Positions 50,237 through 57,848 of a DNA stretch of 64,000 bases are shown in pieces. The stretch spans positions 608,516 to 672,515 of the forward strand of contig CAJMQJ010000001.1 in assembly GCA_905215525.1 (NCBI GenBank), in the 5' to 3' direction. This DNA comes from an uncultured bacterium (GTDB lineage Bacteria; Actinomycetota; Coriobacteriia; Coriobacteriales; Coriobacteriaceae). Numbering within the stretch: the first letter of the stretch is position 1; each line of letters starts with the position of its first letter. Made by a program: the position numbers and the translations under genes. The notes below the pieces were generated by a model that was not told the origin of the DNA, ran no database searches, and was given only the letters and a program-made list of their open reading frames with translations.

Positions 50237-51133
50237 ATGAAGCTCCAGCAGCTCAGATATGTCGTCAAAGTTGCCGAATGCGGCAGCATTACCGAGGCCT
50301 CGCGCCGGCTCTTTGTGTCGCAGCCTTCGATTACCGCATCGATCCGCGATCTCGAAAACGAGATGGGTGTGCATATCTTTGAGCGCACCAACAAGGGCGT
50401 CATTGTGTCCGAGGAAGGCGAGACCTTCTTGGGCTACGCGCGCCAGGTGCTCGACCAGGCCGACCTGCTCGAGGGCAAGTACAAGGGCACATCCGAGCAG
50501 GTGCCGCACTTTAGCGTGAGCTGCCAGCATTATTCCTTTGCCGTTAACGCGTTTGTTGACGTGATCCGCGAGTTCGATGCCGCGCGTTACGACTTCACCC
50601 TGCGCGAGGAGCAGACTCACGAGATTATCGAGGATGTCGCGCATATGAAAAGCGAACTGGGCATCCTGTACTTATCCGAGCATAACCGCGAGGTTATCGA
50701 GCGCATGCTTGCCGCCAACGAGCTCGTATTCGAGGGGCTCTTCTGCGCCACGCCGCATGTCTTCGTGTGCGCAGACCATCCGCTGGCGGGCCGCTCGAGC
50801 GTGACGCTTGAGGACTTGGAAGACTACCCGTTCCTGTCCTACGAGCAGGGCAGCTATAACTCGTTTTACTATTCCGAGGAACTGACCTCGACTTTTGAGC
50901 GTCGCAAGAATATCCGCGTGCGTGACCGTGCGACGTTGTTCAACCTGGCCATGGGCCTTAACGGTTACACGGTGTGTTCGGGCGTGATCAGCCATGAACT
51001 TAACGGCCCCGGTATCATCTCGATTCCGCTCGATGTGGACGAATACATGGAGATCGGCATTATCACGCGCAAAAATACGACGCTCACGCGCTATGGGCAG
51101 GCCTATATCGACGCGATCCGTCAGCACATCTAG
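50237..51133 (+). CDS. LysR family transcriptional regulator (CysB/MetR-like)
   Basis: 298 residues. MKLQQLRYVVKVAECGSITE followed by ASRRLFVSQPSITASIRDLE is the LysR winged helix. The effector domain starts near residue 90 (HFSVSCQHYSFAVNAFVDVI). A perfect 10-bp palindrome lies between this gene and the downstream MetE-like gene, so this LysR is the probable regulator of that gene. AAGGAG precedes the ATG. Confidence 0.92.
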   Translation: MKLQQLRYVVKVAECGSITEASRRLFVSQPSITASIRDLENEMGVHIFERTNKGVIVSEEGETFLGYARQVLDQADLLEGKYKGTSEQVPHFSVSCQHYSFAVNAFVDVIREFDAARYDFTLREEQTHEIIEDVAHMKSELGILYLSEHNREVIERMLAANELVFEGLFCATPHVFVCADHPLAGRSSVTLEDLEDYPFLSYEQGSYNSFYYSEELTSTFERRKNIRVRDRATLFNLAMGLNGYTVCSGVISHELNGPGIISIPLDVDEYMEIGIITRKNTTLTRYGQAYIDAIRQHI

Positions 51134-51177
51134 ATTGCTGCGTTCTGCACGGGTCAAATCTCTTTGCGGCAGTCTCA

Positions 51178-51204
51178 TTTGATATAGGAAGCATCTATAT
51201 CAAA
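51178..51204. promoter_or_regulatory. LysR-type operator upstream of the MetE-like gene
   Basis: TTTGATATAG (51178-51187) and CTATATCAAA (51195-51204) are exact inverted arms with a 7-base spacer. ATAG-N7-CTAT inside it fits the LysR T-N11-A rule. AT-rich -10 candidates (TATATT 51217-51222, TACGAT 51224-51229) follow. Confidence 0.75.
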
Positions 51205-51288
51205 CTGTTATAAACGTATATTTTACGATAGCCATATGAGCGCTCATACTCTGTCCCAGTAAAGCAACCAATGCAAAGGGAGATATCT

Positions 51289-52422
51289 ATGAGCACCTTG
51301 ATTCAACCGAACGCGCCGTTTCGCGCCGATATCGTCGGCAGCTTTCTTCGTCCCCAGGCTGTTAAGGATGCACGTGCCGCCTATGCCGCGGGCACGCTCG
51401 ACGCCGCCGGCCTTAAGGCCGTCGAGGATGAGGCCATTTGCGATTTGGTGGCCAAGCAGAAGGCAGCCGGCTTACAGGTAATTACCGATGGCGAATACCG
51501 CCGCAGCTACTGGCACCTCGATTTTATGTGGGGCCTTAACGGCATTGAGCGCCGCGTTTCGCGTACGGGCTATATGTTCCACGATGAGGAGACCACGGCA
51601 GATACCGCGGTGGTGACCGGCCCCATCAGCGGCGAGAACCACCCGTTCGTCGAGCATTTTAAGTTCGTCAAGGCGCTTGAGGGGGAGGGCCAGGTCGCAC
51701 GCCAGACCATTCCGGCGCCGATCCAGACGTTCTCTGAGGTCACGCTCGATCGCTGCGACGGCCAGCAGGAGAGCCTGCGCGCTGTCTATAAGACCGATGA
51801 GGAACTTGCCGACGCCATTGCAGCCGCTTATCGTACGGTGATCGCCGACCTGTACGCAGCAGGCTGCCGCAACATCCAGTTTGATGACTGCACCTGGGGC
51901 ATCTACTGCGATACCGATTTTGTTGCCAAAACCGGCATGAGCCCGGTCGACCTGCAAAAGGTAAGCGAGCTGGGCGTGGCGCTCAACAACGCCGCCATCG
52001 AGGGCAAGCCCGACGATCTGGTTGTCAACACGCACGTGTGCCGCGGCAACTACCACTCCACCTATGCCTTTGAGGGCGGCTACGATCCCATCGCGCCGTA
52101 CCTGTTCGCACATGAGAATGTCGATGCGTTCTATCTGGAGTTCGACACGCCGCGCGCCGGCGGCTTTGAGCCGCTCAAGTGCGTCGCTCCCGGCAAGAAG
52201 GTCGTGCTGGGCTTGGTAACCACCAAGGCGGCAGAGCTCGAGAACGAGGACGCCATCGTCGAGCGCATCCGCGAAGCCGCAAAGTACGTGCCGCTCGAGA
52301 ACCTGTACCTGTCGCCCCAGTGCGGCTTTGCCAGCTGCGAGATTGGCAACAAGCTGACCGAGGATGAGCAATGGGCAAAGATCGCTCTGGTCAAGCGCAT
52401 TGCCGAGCGCGTTTGGAAGTAA
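51289..52422 (+). CDS. MetE C-terminal-like protein (YxjG/YxjH type)
   Basis: 377 residues. RADIVGSFLRPQAVKDARAA at the start and AGLQVITDGEYRRSYWHLDF near 65-84 are typical of stand-alone MetE C-terminal homologues. NIQFDDCTWG, NTHVCRGNYHSTYAFEGGYD (about 245-264), with the zinc-site His/Cys, and LSPQCGFASCEIGN (about 345) with the third zinc Cys keep the catalytic-site ligands. It lacks the N-terminal folate domain of full MetE. It probably transfers a methyl group to homocysteine or a related thiol from an unknown donor. AAAGGGAG precedes the ATG. Confidence 0.88.
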   Translation: MSTLIQPNAPFRADIVGSFLRPQAVKDARAAYAAGTLDAAGLKAVEDEAICDLVAKQKAAGLQVITDGEYRRSYWHLDFMWGLNGIERRVSRTGYMFHDEETTADTAVVTGPISGENHPFVEHFKFVKALEGEGQVARQTIPAPIQTFSEVTLDRCDGQQESLRAVYKTDEELADAIAAAYRTVIADLYAAGCRNIQFDDCTWGIYCDTDFVAKTGMSPVDLQKVSELGVALNNAAIEGKPDDLVVNTHVCRGNYHSTYAFEGGYDPIAPYLFAHENVDAFYLEFDTPRAGGFEPLKCVAPGKKVVLGLVTTKAAELENEDAIVERIREAAKYVPLENLYLSPQCGFASCEIGNKLTEDEQWAKIALVKRIAERVWK

Positions 52423-52469
52423 CGATACCGTTTGCAGGTGGCGGCGCGTGCGAGGCATTGCGTATCGCG

Positions 52470-52475
52470 TACAAT
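52470..52475 (+). promoter_or_regulatory. -10 box TACAAT upstream of uraA
   Basis: TACAAT lies 70 bases before the start codon; the leader TTCGGATCGTATCGTTCGGG holds no recognised riboswitch. Confidence 0.35.
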
Positions 52476-52545
52476 GGTTCGGATCGTATCGTTCGGGCAG
52501 GTTATCCGATATGCCTGATCGCCCTTCCATCGTGAAAGGACTTCC

Positions 52546-53880
52546 ATGTCCCAATCCTCGACGCCCGCCGTCACCGATGCCATCTACGATGCATCGTCGC
52601 TCGGCCGCCCGCGCATGTTCGTGTTGGGTTTGCAACACATGTTTGCGATGTTCGGAGCCACGGTGCTCGTGCCCGTGCTCACCGGCCTTTCCGTTTCGAC
52701 GACGCTTCTGTTCGCCGGCATCGGCACACTGCTGTTCCACTTTCTATCGCGCGGTAAGGTGCCCGCGTTCCTGGGCTCGTCGTTTGCCTTTATCGCGGGT
52801 TATGCCGCCATTGCGCCCAACGGCGAGGCCGAGCTTTTGCCCTACGCTTGTCTGGGCGTTGCCTGCGCCGGCCTGCTCTATCCGGTGCTGGCAGCGCTGT
52901 TCCGCGCATTTGGCGCCAAGCGCGTCATGCGCTTCTTCCCGCCGGTGGTGACCGGCCCCATCGTCATTTCCATCGGCCTGATCTTGGCAAGCTCTGCTAT
53001 CGCCAACTGCCAGACCAATTGGCTTGTTGCCGTTGTCGCTGTGGCCGTGATCGTCATCTGCAATATTTGGGGGCGCGGCATGGTCAAGATCGTGCCGATT
53101 TTGCTGGGCGTTGTGGTGAGCTATGCCGTTGCGGCCGCGCTGGGCGAGGTCGACTTCTCTGGCGTCGCAGCCGCCCCCTGGGTTGGCTTGCCCGTCGTGT
53201 GGGACAACACCGTGTTTGCGCTCTTTGGACCGCAGTTCGATAGCGGTCTTGCCACGACGGCCATCATCACCATCATGCCGCTGGCCTTTGCAACTATGAT
53301 CGAGCATATCGGCGATATCTCCGCCATTGGCTCTACCTGCGAACGCAATTACATTGCCGATCCCGGTCTGCACCGTACCCTGCTCGGCGATGGTCTGGCG
53401 ACCATCTTGGCATCGCTCTTTGGCGCCCCCGCCAATACGACGTATGGCGAGAACACCGGCGTGCTTGCCTTGACGCGTGTGTTCGACCCGCGAGTGATTC
53501 GCATTGCCGCCTGCTGCGCCATTGTGCTTTCGTTCTGCCCCAAGTTTGCTGCGGTGATTGCCGCCATGCCGGCGTGCGTTATCGGCGGTGTGTCGCTCGT
53601 GCTCTACGGCATGATCAGTGCCGTGGGCGTCCGCAACCTCATCGAGAACCAGGTTGATTTCCAGAACAACCGCAACGTGCTGGTGGCGGCTTTGGTGCTC
53701 GTGCTTTCGCTCGGCATTGCCTACAGTACCGCCGGTGCCATCGTGCTGGAGCTGGGCGGCGTGACGATTTCGCTTTCGGGCCTTGCCGTGGGCTCGCTGG
53801 TGGGCATTGTGCTCAACGCCATCCTGCCCGGTAACGACTTTGAGTTCGATACTTCCGAGCTTGAGGAGACTGCTGAATAG
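52546..53880 (+). CDS. uraA: Uracil permease (NCS2 family)
   Basis: 444 residues, 12-14 membrane segments. LGLQHMFAMFGATVLVPVLT (about 27-46) is the NCS2 entry motif; MIEHIGDISAIG (about 250) supplies the His-Glu pair of the substrate site and LFGAPANTTYGENTGVLALT (about 291-310) the conserved QNxG-like loop. Uracil (or xanthine) uptake by proton symport is expected. Monocistronic, with a terminator downstream. Confidence 0.92.
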   Translation: MSQSSTPAVTDAIYDASSLGRPRMFVLGLQHMFAMFGATVLVPVLTGLSVSTTLLFAGIGTLLFHFLSRGKVPAFLGSSFAFIAGYAAIAPNGEAELLPYACLGVACAGLLYPVLAALFRAFGAKRVMRFFPPVVTGPIVISIGLILASSAIANCQTNWLVAVVAVAVIVICNIWGRGMVKIVPILLGVVVSYAVAAALGEVDFSGVAAAPWVGLPVVWDNTVFALFGPQFDSGLATTAIITIMPLAFATMIEHIGDISAIGSTCERNYIADPGLHRTLLGDGLATILASLFGAPANTTYGENTGVLALTRVFDPRVIRIAACCAIVLSFCPKFAAVIAAMPACVIGGVSLVLYGMISAVGVRNLIENQVDFQNNRNVLVAALVLVLSLGIAYSTAGAIVLELGGVTISLSGLAVGSLVGIVLNAILPGNDFEFDTSELEETAE

Positions 53881-53897
53881 CAGCTGCGTTCAGCCAA

Positions 53898-53945
53898 ATT
53901 AAAAATGGCGTCCATGCGTATGTACGCGTGGATGCCATTTTTAAT
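53898..53945. terminator. Bidirectional intrinsic terminator
   Basis: ATTAAAAATGGCGTCCATGC pairs with GCGTGGATGCCATTTTTAAT (53898-53945), with A- and T-runs inside the arms; serves uraA and the convergent hydrolase. Confidence 0.88.
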
Positions 53946-54606
53946 GCGTCAGTATCCAGTGGATGCCGCGTGCCATGCGCAGGTCAGTTTGGGTAAAGTG
54001 ATTGCCGGGGTTGAGCTCCAGCGTTGTTGGAATGCCGCGCGCGACGAGCAACGCTTCCATCGCGCGCGTATCGTCGAGTACGTGCCGCATCATGCGGTTG
54101 GGCGTCTTGGTTTCCTTTTTGCCGAGTGACAGATAGACGGCGTCGGGCGTAGCTGTCATCGTGCGCTCGCGCGCGTAGTCGATAAAGCCGGGGAACCACA
54201 GCGACCCCGATGCACTCGCCGCGCGCTCAAAGACATCTGTTTGCCAAAGTGCCCACAGTGCAAAAAGACCCGCCAACGAGTAGCCGGCAACGTCGCGCCA
54301 GGTGGGCGGTTGCGGGAGCGATGATTCGGCCTCTGGGATTATCTGCTTCAACAACTCGTCAAGAAAACCAGCGGCCTGTCCACCAAAGGGCTCGGCATCG
54401 CGCACGGTTCCGTCGCATCCCCAGGGGCTCAGCTCGTGATTCCAATCGAGCCCTCCAATGGCGACAAGGGTGAACGGCGGGCAGTCGAGCTCTCGGCAGC
54501 GCTCGTAGACTTCATTACCGTCGCCCATAACCACGGGGAGGTAAATGACGGGCGCTCCTTCTGTGCACTCTGGATAAACGGTTATCTGCTTATGATGCGC
54601 TTCCAA
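53941..54606 (-). CDS. Alpha/beta hydrolase, putative esterase
   Basis: About 221 residues from TTG 54606. VIYLPVVMGDGNEVYERCRE opens, the nucleophile elbow is AGYSLAGLFALWAL (GxSxxG), and the C-terminus ends TTLELNPGNHFTQTD with the catalytic His. It resembles Fes/IroE-like esterases and related enzymes. A longer frame begins at GTG 54654, but a TGCGACAAT -10 box on this strand (54653-54645) overlaps it, and GAGAGAAG precedes the TTG, so the shorter start is preferred. Substrate unknown. Confidence 0.75.
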   Translation of the reverse strand: MEAHHKQITVYPECTEGAPVIYLPVVMGDGNEVYERCRELDCPPFTLVAIGGLDWNHELSPWGCDGTVRDAEPFGGQAAGFLDELLKQIIPEAESSLPQPPTWRDVAGYSLAGLFALWALWQTDVFERAASASGSLWFPGFIDYARERTMTATPDAVYLSLGKKETKTPNRMMRHVLDDTRAMEALLVARGIPTTLELNPGNHFTQTDLRMARGIHWILTH

Positions 54607-54743
54607 GGCAGGCTTCTCTCGGTGTTGTGATATTGACAGCCTCAATTGTCGCACGCTGGCACGGGGGCAGACGCTAAAAGAAAGGCGCGGAGCCGCTTGG
54701 TGCGACTCTGCGCCTTATGGTTTTGCTTTGGCAGGCTGTGCCG

Positions 54744-56057
54744 TTACGCCACGAAGAAGTAGACGAGGAAGGCAAGGGCTGCGATCCACATGAGCGGCTT
54801 GATCTTGGAGGCCTCGCCCTTAAAGAGCGCGACGATCACGTAGGCGATAAAGCCCAGGCCAATGCCGGCAGAGATGGAGTAAGTGAAGGGCACGCCGGCG
54901 ACAATCATGAACGCCGGGAAACCCTGCGACACGTCGGACCAGTCGATCTCGGAGGCCTCGCTCATCATGAGGTAACCGACGTAGACCAGAGCACCGCAGG
55001 TGGCGGCGCTGGAAACGATGGTGACGATGGGGGAGAAGAACGCGGCGAGAATGAACAGCACGCCGGTGGTGACGGAGGTGAGGCCCGTGCGACCACCGTC
55101 GGCAGCGCCAGAGGTGGACTCGACGAAGGTAGTGATGGAGGAGACGCCCATAAAGCCACCAGCAGCAGCGGCCACGGAGTCGACGACCAGGATGGGACGG
55201 ATGTCCTCGACATTGCCGTCTTCGGTCAAGAACTCGCCCTGCTTGGCGACGGCCATCGCGGTGCCCATGGTGTCGAAGAAGTCGCTCATGAGCAGCGAGA
55301 AGGCAACGACGAGCAGCATCGGGTCGGTCAGGACCTTCACGATGGCAAGGTTGCCGTCGGCAGTGCTGGCAAACGGGGCGCCGAAGGTCGAGAAGTCGAG
55401 CGGTGCGATAAGGCCCGCGGGCGCATGGGTGACGCCCAGCGGGATTCCGGCGATAACGGCGACGATGATGCCGATGAGCAGCGAGCCCGGCACGTTGCGG
55501 GAAGCCAGGGCAACCGTCACGACGATGGAGATGATGCCGACGATAAAGGTGGGGGAGGCGATGTCGCCCAGGCCGACGAGCGTACCGGCGCCAGCGGTGA
55601 TGATGCCGGCGTCGCACAGGCCGATCATGGCGATAAACAGGCCCAGACCCACCGAGATGGCGTGGCGCAGGACCACGGGGATGGCGTCCATGATGGCCTC
55701 GCGCAGGCCGCAAAGGACGAGCAGCAAGATGACGACGCCCTCGAGGAAGATAACGCTCATGGCCACGTGCCAGTCGCCGCCGCACATGGTGGTGGCGATG
55801 CCCGCAATCATGGCGTTGATGCCCAGACCCGACGCACAGGCGAGCGGGCGGTTGGCGAAGATGCCCATGCAGATGGTCATGATGCCGGCGCCCAGGCAGG
55901 TGGCGCAGGCGAGCGCTCCCGCATCGATGCCAGCGCCCGAGAGCACCGCGGGGTTGACGGCGATGATGTAGGCCATCGCCAGGAATGTTGTCAGTCCAGC
56001 GCGAAGTTCGGTCCCGATTGTGGACTTGCGCTCACTGACGTGAAATAGTTCGTCCAT
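54744..56057 (-). CDS. AzgA-type purine permease (NCS2 family)
   Basis: 437 residues with about 12 membrane helices. ELRAGLTTFLAMAYIIAVNP (about 19-38) and LACASGLGINAMIAG (about 75-89) are diagnostic for the AzgA/PbuG branch; MSDFFDTMGTAMAVAKQ (about 255-271) contains the substrate-site residues. It imports adenine, guanine or hypoxanthine. AAAGGG precedes the ATG at 56057. No purine riboswitch was found upstream. Confidence 0.92.
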   Translation of the reverse strand: MDELFHVSERKSTIGTELRAGLTTFLAMAYIIAVNPAVLSGAGIDAGALACATCLGAGIMTICMGIFANRPLACASGLGINAMIAGIATTMCGGDWHVAMSVIFLEGVVILLLVLCGLREAIMDAIPVVLRHAISVGLGLFIAMIGLCDAGIITAGAGTLVGLGDIASPTFIVGIISIVVTVALASRNVPGSLLIGIIVAVIAGIPLGVTHAPAGLIAPLDFSTFGAPFASTADGNLAIVKVLTDPMLLVVAFSLLMSDFFDTMGTAMAVAKQGEFLTEDGNVEDIRPILVVDSVAAAAGGFMGVSSITTFVESTSGAADGGRTGLTSVTTGVLFILAAFFSPIVTIVSSAATCGALVYVGYLMMSEASEIDWSDVSQGFPAFMIVAGVPFTYSISAGIGLGFIAYVIVALFKGEASKIKPLMWIAALAFLVYFFVA

Positions 56058-56250
56058 GCATACCCTTTCCTTGTTCGGCCCCGAGTTTAGGCCGATTGAC
56101 ACGAACTCACCCACTATATCGCCTTTGTGAAGTTGGTGTTCCTCACATGTTGATGTTCGGCGGTTTGTAACGGACGGGCGGTATCTTTCGCATGAAATTG
56201 TGTAGGTACCGTATACTTAAGCGGTTACAACGACCCCTATGGAGGAACGT

Positions 56251-56670
56251 ATGATTAAAGAGCTTTGCCACGACGAGGCTATCCTGTCCCAGCGTTGCGA
56301 GGTTGCGACCGTCGAGGACGAGCCGGTTGCTCAGGACCTGATCGATACCATCAAGTCGCTCGACGATGCCGGCTGCCTTGCCGCTAACCAGATTGGCGTT
56401 ACCAAGAAGGTTTGCGTCTACTTGGACGATGCCGGCGAGCCCCACGTGCTCTACAACCCCCGTCTGGTGTTTGGCCTGGGCGCCAGCAAGATGGAGGAGA
56501 GCTGCCTGACGCACGAGGAGGTCACCAAGTCCACGCGCTATATCAAGTGCAAGGTTGCCTTTGACCAGATTGTCGACGGCAAGATGAAGGAGTGCCGCCG
56601 CGACTACGCGGGCTTTGAGGCACAAATGATCCAGCATATGATCGATCACTGCCAAGGTAAACTTGTCTAG
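56251..56670 (+). CDS. Peptide deformylase homologue with altered catalytic motif
   Basis: 139 residues, the short deformylase type. Motif 1 is GCLAANQIG (about 45-53), motif 2 ESCLTHEE (about 90-97) retains the metal Cys, but motif 3 reads QHMIDHCQG (about 127-135): both metal histidines are kept while the catalytic Glu of HExxH is Met. The protein may bind metal but is unlikely to hydrolyse N-formyl groups in the usual way. GGAGG precedes the ATG at 56251. Whether a standard def gene exists elsewhere in the genome is not visible. Confidence 0.85.
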   Translation: MIKELCHDEAILSQRCEVATVEDEPVAQDLIDTIKSLDDAGCLAANQIGVTKKVCVYLDDAGEPHVLYNPRLVFGLGASKMEESCLTHEEVTKSTRYIKCKVAFDQIVDGKMKECRRDYAGFEAQMIQHMIDHCQGKLV

Positions 56671-56801
56671 GGTGACTACGGCACCGCACTTCGTCGTTTT
56701 TGGCCCGGGCGTGACATTGTTGTCATGTCCGGGCTTTTGTGTTTAGCGCCTTTTTGTTTGGTGACAATGAGCTTAGCAAGAACGTAAAGCTAGGAGGCGC
56801 T

Positions 56802-57767
56802 ATGTGCACGAGCATTCGATTTACCGATAATTCTGGCCACATGTATCTAGGCCGCAACCTCGACTGGAGCTTTGACTACGGTCAACAGGTTCGCGTGATG
56901 CCGCGCGGGTTTCATATTCCGTATTCGTTTATCGACGATGCGTCGGCGGCACACGCGGTAATCGGCATGTGCATCGATTACAAGAACTATCCCATGTTTT
57001 TCGACTGTGGTAACGATGCGGGTCTGGCTGTGGCGGGGCTCAACTTTCCCGGCTATGCCGAGTATGCCGAGGGCCCGGTTGATGGAAAGACCAATATCGC
57101 GGCCTATGAGTTTCCCCTGTGGGTGGCAGCGACGTTCTCGACGGTCGACGAGGTCGAGGCTGCGCTGCGCGATACGGTGATTGTCGCCAAATCTGCAGGA
57201 GAGGGGCTGGGCGTGTCGCTGCTCCATTGGATTATCGGCGACAGCCAGCGTAGCATCGTGGTCGAGATGATGGCTGACGGCCTGCATGTATACGACGATC
57301 CGGTCGACACCCTTGCCAACCAGCCGACCTTCCCGTGGCACATGGAAAACCTGCGCACCTATATCACCGCCACAAGCGATTTTCCGCAGACGGCGACATG
57401 GCGTGGCGCCGAGCTTAAGCCCTATGGAGCCGGTGCCGGCATGCGCGGCATTCCGGGCGATTGCTATTCGCCGAGCCGTTTTGTAAAGGCGGCGTACCTC
57501 AATGCCAATTACCCGCAAAAGGAGAGCGAGACCGAAAACGTCGTTCGCATGTTCCGCTCGCTCGAGGGCGTGGTGATGATCGAGGGAGCGTCCAGGATGG
57601 GCGATGGCAAGTTCGAGAAGACTATCTACACCGGATGCTTTAGCGCGCGCACGGGCAATTATTACTACGCGATGTATGGGGATCCGTCGATTCGCTACGT
57701 GAGCCTGATGGATGCCGAGGGCGCGAGCCCCGATAGGCTCGTGGTTCCCGAGCCGCGCCGTTCGTAG
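56802..57767 (+). CDS. Choloylglycine hydrolase family protein (bile salt hydrolase/penicillin V acylase type)
   Basis: 321 residues of the Ntn-hydrolase fold. The catalytic Cys is residue 2 (MCTSIRFTD), exposed after Met removal. Arg18 and Asp21 in GRNLDWSFDYG, Asn81 in GLNFPGY, an Asn near residue 173 and Arg226 in GDCYSPSRFV coincide with active-site positions of bile salt hydrolases. AGGAGGCGCT precedes the ATG. Bile salt deconjugation is plausible for a gut actinomycete, but some members prefer penicillin V or N-acyl homoserine lactones. No signal peptide, so intracellular. Confidence 0.9.
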   Translation: MCTSIRFTDNSGHMYLGRNLDWSFDYGQQVRVMPRGFHIPYSFIDDASAAHAVIGMCIDYKNYPMFFDCGNDAGLAVAGLNFPGYAEYAEGPVDGKTNIAAYEFPLWVAATFSTVDEVEAALRDTVIVAKSAGEGLGVSLLHWIIGDSQRSIVVEMMADGLHVYDDPVDTLANQPTFPWHMENLRTYITATSDFPQTATWRGAELKPYGAGAGMRGIPGDCYSPSRFVKAAYLNANYPQKESETENVVRMFRSLEGVVMIEGASRMGDGKFEKTIYTGCFSARTGNYYYAMYGDPSIRYVSLMDAEGASPDRLVVPEPRRS

Positions 57768-57790
57768 CTCACTGGTCCGTTGCGACATAA

Positions 57791-57826
57791 AACGGCCTCG
57801 CACCTCTTATGAGATGCGAGGCCGTT
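57791..57826. terminator. Bidirectional terminator between BSH and kup genes
   Basis: AACGGCCTCGCACCTC and GAGATGCGAGGCCGTT pair with one mismatch. On the minus strand the stem is followed by TTTTAT, favouring termination of kup. Confidence 0.75.
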
Positions 57827-57848
57827 GTCGTCAATGGCTGGTGGCGTG

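Noticed and set aside
54744..56114. Purine riboswitch upstream of the AzgA-type permease
   Set aside because: No three-way junction with the conserved TATA and loop sequences could be found between 56058 and 56250.
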